DNA of 64,000 bases, from assembly GCA_937891015.1 (NCBI GenBank), contig CALAPY010000008.1:1-64000 (forward strand). Reading direction: 5' to 3'. The notes under the pieces are model-generated. The model was given only the letters and a program-made list of their open reading frames with translations, searched no databases and was not told where the DNA came from. The stretch comes from UBA2108 sp002713215 (lineage in GTDB: Bacteria; Bacteroidota; Bacteroidia; Flavobacteriales_G; Salibacteraceae). Shown here piece after piece: positions 27,353 to 35,729 of the stretch; the stretch's first letter is position 1; each line of letters opens with the position of its first letter. Both the position numbers and the translations under genes were made by a program.

Positions 27353-28732
27353 TCATACAATTTTTTCAAATTGAGCTTGAAAAAAACGAAGATGTTTGGG
27401 CTCAAAAATCATGTTTAAACCTTTAATGGCTTCTCTATTTTCGTAAACGTTAATTACCGACTCCGCTACCACATCCATGTGAGCCTGTGTATACACCCTT
27501 CTGGGAATGGTTAACCTTACCAATTCCAGTTTTGGATAATTGTTTTCACCCGTTTCTTTATTTCTACCTGCGGAAACGATACCTCTTTCCATGGCACGTA
27601 CGCCTGAATCCAAATATATTTCTGCTGCAAGAGCCTGTGCAGGAAACGAATCCTGGGGGACATGGGGCAAAAACTTCCTTGCATCGAGAAAAATTCCATG
27701 AGTTCCTATGGGAAGTACAATGGGGATTCCAGCTTCAATAAGTCGTTGCCCCAGGTATTCAACCTGGCCAACACGTGCACGAATGTGATCGTCCTCAACA
27801 GATTCAGCAATACCAATGCTTAACGCTTCCATATCCCTTCCGGCCATTCCTCCATAGGTATGCAAGCCTTCGTATACTACCACCAGGTTTCTGGCCTCTT
27901 CAAAAATTTCCTGATCATTTAACGCCAAAAAACCTCCAATGCTCACCAAGGCATCTTTTTTAGAGCTCATGGTTGCTATATCTGTGAGGTCGCAAATCTC
28001 CTTTACAATCTCAGCCGTACTTTTCCCTGAATACCCCTCCTCATGTTGTTGAATCATGTAAGCATTCTCCGCAACCCGGGTCATGTCATGTACAATTCTG
28101 ATTCCGTACTTATTGGTAAGTTCCCTTACTTCTCTTAGGTTCTTTAAGGAAATGGGTTGACCTCCTGCCATGTTTACCGTAGTAGCTATACACACATAGG
28201 GGATTCGATTCGCTCCTTTTTCCCGGATTAGGTCTTCGAGTTTTGTCAATGAAATATTTCCCTTGAATCGAAATTCACTCTCAGCATCATGGGCTTCATC
28301 AACAATAACATCTACAAATGTCCCCCCTGCCAATTCCTGATGAAGCCGGGTTGTGGTGAAATACATATTTCCGGGAACAAAATCACCCGGCTTAATCAAT
28401 ATTTGAGAAATAATGTGCTCAGCTGCTCTTCCTTGATGAGTTGGTACCACATATTCGTAACCGTAATGCCTTTGTATAGATTCTTCCATGTTGTAAAAGT
28501 TCTCACTTCCAGCATAAGCTTCATCTCCCAGCATAATACCAGCCCATTGTCGGTCACTCATAGCTGAAGTTCCACTATCGGTTAGTAAATCGATATACAC
28601 CTCTTTTGATCGAAGTAAGAATGTATTGTAACCAGCCTTTTTAATGTATCGCTCCCGATCACTTCTGGTGGACATAAAAACGGGTTCCACCATTTTAATT
28701 TTATAGGGTTCTGCCCAACTTTTTTTATTCAT
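27353..28732 (-). CDS. tpl: Tyrosine phenol-lyase-like PLP enzyme (tryptophanase family)
   Basis: 459 residues of the tryptophanase/tyrosine phenol-lyase family, PLP enzymes that split aromatic amino acids to pyruvate, ammonia and indole or phenol. The PLP Lys lies in SSKKD (about K259), with D216 and R219 in HDMTR. Residues that separate the two enzymes match tyrosine phenol-lyase at a constant offset of +2 from the Citrobacter numbering: Thr in YFTTTR (tryptophanase has Asp), Met and Arg in AMERG (381 and 383; tryptophanase has VEIG), and Phe450 in LRFF (tryptophanase has His). The likely reaction is therefore L-tyrosine to phenol, pyruvate and ammonia. Preceded by an Fnr-type box 54 bases upstream. 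Automatic annotation would probably call it tryptophanase. Confidence 0.85.
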   Translation of the reverse strand: MNKKSWAEPYKIKMVEPVFMSTRSDRERYIKKAGYNTFLLRSKEVYIDLLTDSGTSAMSDRQWAGIMLGDEAYAGSENFYNMEESIQRHYGYEYVVPTHQGRAAEHIISQILIKPGDFVPGNMYFTTTRLHQELAGGTFVDVIVDEAHDAESEFRFKGNISLTKLEDLIREKGANRIPYVCIATTVNMAGGQPISLKNLREVRELTNKYGIRIVHDMTRVAENAYMIQQHEEGYSGKSTAEIVKEICDLTDIATMSSKKDALVSIGGFLALNDQEIFEEARNLVVVYEGLHTYGGMAGRDMEALSIGIAESVEDDHIRARVGQVEYLGQRLIEAGIPIVLPIGTHGIFLDARKFLPHVPQDSFPAQALAAEIYLDSGVRAMERGIVSAGRNKETGENNYPKLELVRLTIPRRVYTQAHMDVVAESVINVYENREAIKGLNMIFEPKHLRFFQAQFEKIV

Positions 28733-28785
28733 TGTTTACGATTAAGATTTGCTGCAAAAGTGCGTGCTGGAATTCAAGAAACAGA

Positions 28786-28797
28786 TGATTCAAATCA
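28786..28797. promoter_or_regulatory. Fnr-type box upstream of the tyrosine phenol-lyase gene
   Basis: TGATTCAAATCA fits TGAT-N4-ATCA. On the minus strand CACTTTTG (28762 to 28755), seven of eight matches to TAnnTTTG, begins 29.5 bases from the centre. Confidence 0.6.
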
Positions 28798-28865
28798 CAT
28801 CCAACAGTGGATTTGTGCTTACCCTCATGAAGTCATGAAGGGTCAAAGATGATTTATCGGTTATA

Positions 28866-28908
28866 TGATATCAATCATGATTATGACTACCATTATCCGA
28901 TAACTTTG
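28866..28908 (+). promoter_or_regulatory. Fnr-type box and -7 element upstream of the 154-residue gene
   Basis: TGATATCAATCA (28866-28877) fits TGAT-N4-ATCA. A perfect TAnnTTTG box, TAACTTTG (28901-28908), begins 29.5 bases from its centre, which puts the regulator about 41.5 bases before the expected transcript start, the class II activator position. It is divergent from the box at 28786, so the 192 bases between the two genes hold two back-to-back regulated promoters. Confidence 0.65.
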
Positions 28909-28924
28909 CCGATATTTTTTTGGT

Positions 28925-29389
28925 ATGAAAGAACTTGATCCCAGCACATTTGAAAGCAGCGAACTCATGGAAGAAACGTTTCGGTTTTGGTTTGCCGATA
29001 ATGAACACATTCGTACACCATTTCCTTCTTACATTAGGGATGAGCTGAAACAACGTGCGATCGCCAAGTTTTACGATTGGGCAAACGGATTACACGATAA
29101 AGCCAAAGACGAGGTAAACGACGAATTAATTGGTGAAAAATTCGAGGAAATTATTTTTGAAACCGCCTCTTCTATGGTGCTTACCGAGGATGAAAGGTTG
29201 ACTATTTTATATCCTTTTTTACCCCGAATGGGAGATAAAATTTATGAGGACGCTCAGAATGAGGTTGGATTAAGCGAAGTTGTGGATCGAATGATGTTCA
29301 AAGAAAAAGACCACTCCTACTTTAAGATAAAACTCAAAAAAGAGGAAGATCAACAGGTTTGGGAAACCGAATTTGCCTTACCGGTTTAA
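28925..29389 (+). CDS. Acidic cytosolic protein of unknown function in the nitrate regulon
   Basis: 154 residues, rich in Glu and Asp, no signal or membrane segment. The N-terminal half is helical (LKQRAIAKFYDWANGLHDKAKDEVNDE) and the end may be a beta-hairpin (YFKIKLKKEEDQQVWETEFALP). I do not recognise the family. The strong Fnr-type promoter directly upstream is the only clue to its job: it should be induced with the nitrate genes. It is followed by its own terminator. Confidence 0.7.
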   Translation: MKELDPSTFESSELMEETFRFWFADNEHIRTPFPSYIRDELKQRAIAKFYDWANGLHDKAKDEVNDELIGEKFEEIIFETASSMVLTEDERLTILYPFLPRMGDKIYEDAQNEVGLSEVVDRMMFKEKDHSYFKIKLKKEEDQQVWETEFALPV

Positions 29390-29402
29390 ACTGTATGAAA
29401 TA

Positions 29403-29437
29403 GTGAGTTTTTGATTTTCTGTTTTCTTAAAACTCAC
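29403..29437 (+). terminator. Terminator after the 154-residue gene
   Basis: GTGAGTTTT and AAAACTCAC form a perfect 9-base stem around a 17-base T-rich loop, starting 14 bases after the stop. Confidence 0.6.
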
Positions 29438-29853
29438 TCCTTACTTACCTAAGCTAAACCCCAAAAAAACTAAGCTATACCTTAATTTTAAATTTCTCCA
29501 CTTACCCGCGTACCAATCATAAATATCTGTTTATCAGTTATTTAATAGAATATCTTGTTTTAAATCAATTCGATACAAATTTTGACTATTGCCTGTTGAA
29601 GTTTGTAATTGCGACCATTACTATTTAGGTTTGGATAGAGAATCAACCACTCACCTGTTAATTCTAAATTTTGGTAGTTAACCCTACTGATCGGTAATGT
29701 ATAAAGCCTATTCCTGACAAATGTGTTGGGAATTAGATTAAATAGACACGTTAATAACCAGGTGGTAAATAAACAATGGAGTCATCTAATAGCTCGTTAA
29801 TAACCAAGAAAAGAAATCCGCTAAGAAACAAAAACCAATAAATCTTGAATAAA
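29438..29853 (+). other. AT-rich leader region before the patatin operon
   Basis: 416 bases with no gene. A 12-base direct repeat CGTTAATAACCA occurs at 29749-29760 and 29795-29806, about 100 and 50 bases before the patatin gene, and could be a regulator site. Nothing else stands out. Confidence 0.35.
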
Positions 29854-32106
29854 ATGGAAACTACTGAATCATCAAAAGAATACACCAGGAATAGTAAGGA
29901 AGTAATAAAGGAAGAGGAAAGACACCTCTTTGAGAGCGAAAAAGGAAGGAAAATCGGACTTGCTGTTTCTGGTGGTGGAATTCGCTCCGCTTCATTTGGC
30001 CTTGGTGTTATGCAAGGACTTGTTGCCAAGGGACTTATGAAGAAAGTAGACTATATGTCAACTGTTTCTGGTGGTGGGTTTTTAGGGTCGGCACTAACCT
30101 GGGCACTAAAACTTGGAGGTGAAAAAGTTGGTCTGGATGCCAAAACATTCCCACTTGGAAGTCAAAAGGAAATAAGTAAAAATGAAGACAATAAAAATTA
30201 CCTGTTAAATTACCTAAGACAACATGGTAATTACTTAATGCCCACTCATAATTTAGGTATGTTTTCATTCGTCGCAGTTGTTTTTAGAAGTGTTATCGTT
30301 TCCCTCGCGGTATACGCGGCGCTACTTACATCTGTATTGGTTATTCTTAACTCATTAGGTGCTTTTTACCAACAGTCCGGATCCTGGATCAATATCTATT
30401 TGGGGCCGGTGTTGGATTGGATTTCCAATACTCTTCTTCTTTCTGACCACAACATTAAAAGTCCATTCTTCCTGCTATCCTTTGCTCTGGCAGCTTTTAC
30501 CTTGTTTTTGTACCTGGTATTTGCACTTCGCTCATCCTTGCCCAACATTTTGGGAATATCCAAATACGAAGGTTTTCTAAGGGGTCAAACGGTGTTGGGC
30601 TACGTTTGGAAATTTACCCTGGTGTTTCTGGTTCTTGGATTAATTCCTGTTACGGTGGATTTTCTCAGGGCATTGGAAATTGAAATCTCAGGAACAACCC
30701 TTCCTATTATTTCCGGAGTTGTTGCAGGACTTTGGGAGCATAAAAAGTCACAAGCCGGAGAATCGGGTGGTACTCTTAATTCCATAATTGCATATTGCGG
30801 AGTGTTTTTGTTGCTCTTTGGAATATTAGTGGGTACTTTTCAATTAGCACTTTCTGACTTCTATGTAAACGACCTGGGACAATTAAATAAAACCACTTTG
30901 CTTGTAACCCTTATCAGTGCAATTGTTCTGGGAGCATTGTCCAACCTTAACCTTATCAGTCCACACCGCATATGGAGAAATCGGTTGATGGAAATCTTTA
31001 TGCCCAACCCGGAGGCGGTTGACGGCAACAAGTGGGAAAAAGCAATACTTGCTAATAGCGAAGAAACGGGCAACATGGAAAAGATGTGTCAGCCCCCCCA
31101 TAAAAAGCCCTATCATATCATAAACACCAACGTTATCCTGGTAGATTCAGAAGAGTCGAGGTATAAAAACCGAGGCGGAGATAATTTCATAATATCTCCC
31201 TTGTATTCGGGATCTGATGCAACCGGATGGCAAAAAACAGATCAATACCAGCATGCCGTCGGAAGAGGCGGTGTTACTATGGCCACTGCAGTTGCAGCTT
31301 CAGGTGCTGCTCTTAATCCAAATGCCGGAGTTTCGGGTGAAGGATTTACTAAAAATGCTGCCGTTTCCATGCTTCTTTCCTTACTTAACCTGGGCTTAGG
31401 CTATTGGGCGTCCAATCCCAAGTTTAAACTTTTCAGCATTACCCCTAACCTACTATTTCCAGGTATACCAAGGCTTTTTTCTGAAGGTTTGAATGAAAAA
31501 AAACCGTTGGTTCAGCTTTCCGATGGAGGCCACTTCGAAAACTGCGGATTGTATGAACTCATTCGAAGAGAACTGGATGTAGTTATTCTCTCTGACGGGG
31601 GTGCCGACCTGGCATACAACTATGATGATTTGGGAAATGCCATTGAAAAAATCAGAGTTGATTTTGGTGCCAATGTCAAATTTCATATTGAGCATTATGG
31701 AATAAGCGAGCTCATGCCCGGTTCGTATTATCAGAAGGAGGGCAAGGAAAAAGATGATCCTTATGACCGGGCAATTAATGGATTTGCATTTGGTGAAATA
31801 ACTTATGCCAATAATAAAAGAGGCTTATTGGTATTGGTAAAGCCCGCTATGTTTTTAAAGCTCGCCACTGATGTGTACAGCTACAAGGGTATACACAAAG
31901 ACTTTCCACAACAAGCAACCGCCGATCAGTTTTTCGATGAGAAACAATTTGAAGCTTATCGGGAGCTGGGATACTCCATATCATGGAATATGGGAAAATC
32001 AGTAGAAAACCCTGTAGTTCCCTGGGACAATATTAATGCCTCAGAAGAATTTAAAGATCTTATGTTTTGGTTTAAACAACAAATAAAAGACGACGATCTA
32101 AAATAG
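29854..32106 (+). CDS. Membrane-embedded patatin-like phospholipase
   Basis: 750 residues from ATG 29854 (or TTG 29845). The patatin fold is split: the N-terminal part has the oxyanion loop GGGIRSA (about 43-49) and nucleophile Ser in STVSGGGFLGS (about S75); the C-terminal part has SDGGHFENCGLYEL and LSDGGADLAYN, source of the catalytic Asp. Between them (about 145-370) is an insertion with roughly six hydrophobic helices, so the enzyme sits in a membrane. Such proteins release fatty acids from membrane lipids. It is the first gene of a tight four-gene unit with a Cache/channel-like protein 6 bases downstream. Confidence 0.85.
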   Translation: METTESSKEYTRNSKEVIKEEERHLFESEKGRKIGLAVSGGGIRSASFGLGVMQGLVAKGLMKKVDYMSTVSGGGFLGSALTWALKLGGEKVGLDAKTFPLGSQKEISKNEDNKNYLLNYLRQHGNYLMPTHNLGMFSFVAVVFRSVIVSLAVYAALLTSVLVILNSLGAFYQQSGSWINIYLGPVLDWISNTLLLSDHNIKSPFFLLSFALAAFTLFLYLVFALRSSLPNILGISKYEGFLRGQTVLGYVWKFTLVFLVLGLIPVTVDFLRALEIEISGTTLPIISGVVAGLWEHKKSQAGESGGTLNSIIAYCGVFLLLFGILVGTFQLALSDFYVNDLGQLNKTTLLVTLISAIVLGALSNLNLISPHRIWRNRLMEIFMPNPEAVDGNKWEKAILANSEETGNMEKMCQPPHKKPYHIINTNVILVDSEESRYKNRGGDNFIISPLYSGSDATGWQKTDQYQHAVGRGGVTMATAVAASGAALNPNAGVSGEGFTKNAAVSMLLSLLNLGLGYWASNPKFKLFSITPNLLFPGIPRLFSEGLNEKKPLVQLSDGGHFENCGLYELIRRELDVVILSDGGADLAYNYDDLGNAIEKIRVDFGANVKFHIEHYGISELMPGSYYQKEGKEKDDPYDRAINGFAFGEITYANNKRGLLVLVKPAMFLKLATDVYSYKGIHKDFPQQATADQFFDEKQFEAYRELGYSISWNMGKSVENPVVPWDNINASEEFKDLMFWFKQQIKDDDLK

Positions 32107-32112
32107 TATTGA

Positions 32113-34158
32113 ATGGGTAAACGATTTAGAAGGTTAGAATCCAGGGCAAAAGCATTTTGCTATTCAGGACTCATTATAAGTCTTTGCGGTATCATATATA
32201 GTTTTATAGCCATTGGTTTTGGCCCTAAGCAGTTCAGTCGAATGAATTTAAATGAGCGTCTGAATACCATTCAGTCTCACCTTGAATCAGCCACCGGATT
32301 AATAGAAACTAAAACCTTCATAACACAAAGCCGCGATTCAGTCGCACGACAAATATTGTCATCGGATTATATGGATTCAATCGACTTAGGAGAAACCGGG
32401 CATAGCTATATAGTGGACGAAACCGGCAGAATGGTATTCTACGACAACCGCTACTACTACCACGACACACTTTTAATTGACTCGATTGCCAATAGCCAAA
32501 AGGATGGAGGAAATCTTGGTCAATTTATCGACAGCATTGTAAAGGGCCATAATTCAGATACGGCGGGTCGTATAAGGTATTTAGATCAAACCTTATCGAA
32601 TAAATGGCAGTGGCGGGTGTTTTCAAGAAGAAGCACAACCAATTGGACCACGGTAATTATTTTTAATGAGGAAGAATTGCCCAAAAACTGGAATTGGTTT
32701 ATAACCATTGTTTTCCTCCGAATCTTTTGCATAACCATTTGCCTTATTTCCTTAAGCTATTTGTTGATTAATTTCCTTTTTAATCAAATCGAACCCAATG
32801 GTAAACGCTACTATAAAAAATACCTGGGATCGTTAAGTGCAAGCGTATCATTCTGTTTATTAGTTGGCTTGAGTGCCACCTTGGTAGCTGTAAACTACAA
32901 CAACATTAGAATTTTTGAACAAAAAAACCGTCACAAAACCGCTGTGGTTGTTGAATACCCGGGAGTAATTGAATACTTAAAAAAGTCGCTCAAAATTGAA
33001 ATTGAAAAACTTGATCAGGTTACCGATTCTCCCGCTGTGCATTTGGATAATCATATGGATGATTTACATATCGGTTCAGATTCTGCCAAAACGGTTGATT
33101 CGGTTGAAAATCATGAATTTTATGTAAATGAAGATCATATTCACCAACTTATGGTTCAGATTAACTCCATGGACCTGGTAGACGCTAACTACATTAAAGT
33201 ATCGGGCACCATTGCCGTTAAATATGCCAAACGGCATAGCCAACCGAAATTTGCTTTAAACACGGCACCCTTTTATTTTCCTGATGGAGTTGAACAGCAA
33301 ATTCAATTGTTAGATAGTGGTTGGAAAACGATTCCTGCCAAAATAAGCCAGAACGGCTCTCACAATTATCACGTCACCGACTGGAAATTCTCCGTAAAAC
33401 TCTATCAAATCCTTGATTATAGATTCTATCCTTTCGACGTACAACAACTAAAACTTAGAATTCAGCACATTGATCGGGATAAAGATTTTTTTATTCCCGA
33501 CTTTGATAATATTTATAATCATGCCGTTGCAGTATACGATAAGGCCAAAGAAACAGACAGTTCTCGCGATAAGGATAATTTGTTCATTCTAAATAAATCA
33601 ATTGATAAAAGAATCCAACGGATCAACCAGGGAATAAACAATGACTTGGAATTATCCGATTGGAAGATTGAAGACGCTCATTATCAATTGGGCAAAACGG
33701 CTCAGTTATCATCCATTAGTGATGGTTTCGGCACAACGCCGGAATTTGTTCAGGCGGTTCACATTAAACGAAAGCTGCTGGGCCCTATGATTTCTAATTT
33801 CCTGCTCCTCTTTATTATCAGTATGATCTTGTTTATTCTGGTGCTTCTTATGGAAAAGATAAAGGATGCCGGCAATTTAATAGGAGCCTATGTTGGTTTG
33901 TTTTTTACCCTGCTTCTCTCCCACTTTAAGCTTAGAGAAGATTTACAATTTCACGCCGTTGTTTATATTGAATGGTATTATTTTATTCTTTATCTAATGC
34001 TTATGGTTCTTATCGTATACAGGTACCTGCATCAATCCGATATAAACCTGGGATTACTAGAACAAAACAATAGCTTAATGGTAAAGATTCTTTTCTGGCC
34101 TTTTCTACTCGGCTCATTATTGATTTTCACTATGAGCTATTTTTTGGTTTATTGGTAG
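32113..34158 (+). CDS. Cache sensor fused to a pentameric ligand-gated-channel-like protein
   Basis: 681 residues. Helix 1 (about 14-36) is followed by an extracytoplasmic region (about 40-190) with a Cache-like core, GETGHSYIVDETGRMVFYDN (about 93-112). Two more helices follow (about 196-222 and 240-262). Residues 275-555 form a second, mostly beta domain with YPFDVQQLKLRI (439-450), the (F/Y)PFDxQ motif typical of pentameric ligand-gated (Cys-loop) channels. Four C-terminal helices (about 558-580, 588-604, 621-637, 659-680) match M1-M4 in number. No Cys-loop cysteines, as in prokaryotic members. It probably senses a small ligand and gates ions or signals to the neighbouring lipases; that role is inferred. 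Confidence 0.7.
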   Translation: MGKRFRRLESRAKAFCYSGLIISLCGIIYSFIAIGFGPKQFSRMNLNERLNTIQSHLESATGLIETKTFITQSRDSVARQILSSDYMDSIDLGETGHSYIVDETGRMVFYDNRYYYHDTLLIDSIANSQKDGGNLGQFIDSIVKGHNSDTAGRIRYLDQTLSNKWQWRVFSRRSTTNWTTVIIFNEEELPKNWNWFITIVFLRIFCITICLISLSYLLINFLFNQIEPNGKRYYKKYLGSLSASVSFCLLVGLSATLVAVNYNNIRIFEQKNRHKTAVVVEYPGVIEYLKKSLKIEIEKLDQVTDSPAVHLDNHMDDLHIGSDSAKTVDSVENHEFYVNEDHIHQLMVQINSMDLVDANYIKVSGTIAVKYAKRHSQPKFALNTAPFYFPDGVEQQIQLLDSGWKTIPAKISQNGSHNYHVTDWKFSVKLYQILDYRFYPFDVQQLKLRIQHIDRDKDFFIPDFDNIYNHAVAVYDKAKETDSSRDKDNLFILNKSIDKRIQRINQGINNDLELSDWKIEDAHYQLGKTAQLSSISDGFGTTPEFVQAVHIKRKLLGPMISNFLLLFIISMILFILVLLMEKIKDAGNLIGAYVGLFFTLLLSHFKLREDLQFHAVVYIEWYYFILYLMLMVLIVYRYLHQSDINLGLLEQNNSLMVKILFWPFLLGSLLIFTMSYFLVYW

Positions 34159-34206
34159 GAACAAATAGGAGCAATAAAATGAAATTGACAATTAAAATAA
34201 AATTGA

Positions 34207-34644
34207 ATGGTTAATATACAGCTAACCCAGGAACAGTGGGAACAAATTAAACGTGATGCCGAAGGCACAAATTTGCTGACCGAAGAAGAAATCGAAAAAA
34301 TTGCAAGAAAGCTACAAACCGAACGTAACTTGCCTTTTGTATCCGAAGAAAAGGAATTTGTTGTTTTTGTAAAAATTGTACGTTCCCTTGATCATATCCT
34401 TTACAAAAACCTGCCCAATGAAATCTATGAAACAATTTGGGACCCTAACTCTGGTATCTCCGAACGTGAGAAGAACAGGCTTGTAAAATCACTTACCAAA
34501 TATGTAAACGATAAAATTGACATCCCCTACCTACCAGAATGGTCAGAAAAAATTTTAATTAAAGGATTTCTGCATCTCATTGCCAATGCCCTTTTAAAAG
34601 GGAAATCATTGGAAAATGTAATGGAAGAAGAAATACCTGAATAA
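34207..34644 (+). CDS. Small helical soluble protein, unknown
   Basis: 145 residues, mostly helical, charged, no signal or membrane segment and no motif I recognise. It sits 48 bases after the channel-like gene and its stop is 2 bases before the DUF2235 gene, so it belongs to the four-gene unit and may be an adaptor, inhibitor or immunity-like partner of one of the hydrolases. That is a guess from position only. Confidence 0.65.
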   Translation: MVNIQLTQEQWEQIKRDAEGTNLLTEEEIEKIARKLQTERNLPFVSEEKEFVVFVKIVRSLDHILYKNLPNEIYETIWDPNSGISEREKNRLVKSLTKYVNDKIDIPYLPEWSEKILIKGFLHLIANALLKGKSLENVMEEEIPE

Positions 34645-34646
34645 AT

Positions 34647-35675
34647 ATGAAAAGAATCGTAATTTGCTTTGACGGGACATGGAACAGGCCCGAAAGATTA
34701 GGAGAAAAAGATGACTACCCTACTAACGTTTTAAAATTTGCCCGGGGCATTGCCCCAACCGATGGAGGTACCAAACAAGTCGTTTTCTACGACTGGGGAA
34801 TTGGTTCCTATCATGCCGGTGCAACCGGTGGCGGATTTGGAAAAGGACTGGAAAAAAACGTAATGGATGGATACCGATTTCTAGTGCATAACTATGAACC
34901 AAACGATCAAATCTATCTGTTTGGGTTTAGCCGTGGCGCCTACACCGCACGAAGTTTGTGCGGAATGATCAACAATTGCAGCATTCTTAAAAGCTCCCAC
35001 GCCAATATGATTGAGGAAGCTTTTGAACTCTATAAAAATCCGGATCATTCAGCGAATGGCGATTATTCCATCAATTGGAAAACTCAAAATTCAGTTGAAA
35101 CCCAAACCAAAGTTCATTTTGTTGGTGTATGGGATACCGTTGGCTCAATGGGAGTACCTTTTTCCTTCCTCGGGTTTCTAAATCGAAAGCACGCGTTTTA
35201 CGATCATAAAATTGGTAGCAATATCTCTTTTGCCAGGCATGCCCTAGCACTGGATGAAATCAGGAATGATTTTTACCCTACCATTTGGGAACCAAAAGAT
35301 GGTGTTGACTTGAAACAAGTTTGGTTTGCTGGAGCTCATTCAGACATTGGCGGTGGTTACCCACCCGATGAAGCTGATAAATCTCGACTCTCTGATATTT
35401 CTATGAAATGGATGAAAAAAGAAGCCTTTGATAAAGGGTTAAAGTTTGATACGGACTTTGGAAATGTGCAACTAAATCCAAACTCTCACCTCAATGACTC
35501 TTACTCGGGAATGATCAAACTCCTGGGAAAGAAGCAAAGGGAGATTCCTGATCCTGCCAAAATCCCTACTTTACTTCACCAAAGCGTGGCAGATAGAATC
35601 CAACAGGGATATAAGAACAAAACACTAAAGAAGTTTGAGAAGAAATACGGTAGGCTACCAGATATAGAGCAGTAA
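34647..35675 (+). CDS. DUF2235 alpha/beta hydrolase (Tle1-like)
   Basis: 342 residues. N-terminal KRIVICFDGTWNRP is typical of DUF2235; the nucleophile elbow GFSRGAYTARS (S95) and later VGVWDTVGSMG and AGAHSDIGGGYP supply the catalytic Ser, Asp and His regions. The family includes the Tle1 phospholipases of type VI secretion, but no VgrG, Hcp or PAAR gene is present here, so it more likely acts inside this cell. Last gene of the patatin/channel unit, followed by a strong terminator. Confidence 0.88.
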   Translation: MKRIVICFDGTWNRPERLGEKDDYPTNVLKFARGIAPTDGGTKQVVFYDWGIGSYHAGATGGGFGKGLEKNVMDGYRFLVHNYEPNDQIYLFGFSRGAYTARSLCGMINNCSILKSSHANMIEEAFELYKNPDHSANGDYSINWKTQNSVETQTKVHFVGVWDTVGSMGVPFSFLGFLNRKHAFYDHKIGSNISFARHALALDEIRNDFYPTIWEPKDGVDLKQVWFAGAHSDIGGGYPPDEADKSRLSDISMKWMKKEAFDKGLKFDTDFGNVQLNPNSHLNDSYSGMIKLLGKKQREIPDPAKIPTLLHQSVADRIQQGYKNKTLKKFEKKYGRLPDIEQ

Positions 35676-35690
35676 TAACAACCCAATAAA

Positions 35691-35716
35691 AAAAGGAGCT
35701 GAAATCAGCTCCTTTT
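35691..35716. terminator. Bidirectional terminator
   Basis: AAAAGGAGCTGA, two bases, then TCAGCTCCTTTT: a near-perfect hairpin with A- and T-runs, between the convergent DUF2235 and IPT/TIG genes. Confidence 0.9.
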
Positions 35717-35729
35717 CCTTTTAAAACTC

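Noticed and set aside
27353..28732. Tryptophanase (tnaA)
   Set aside because: The residues that set substrate choice are those of tyrosine phenol-lyase; the family is right but the specificity label is not.
29854..35675. Type VI secretion effector locus
   Set aside because: DUF2235 and patatin proteins can be T6SS effectors, but no VgrG, Hcp, PAAR or structural genes are here.
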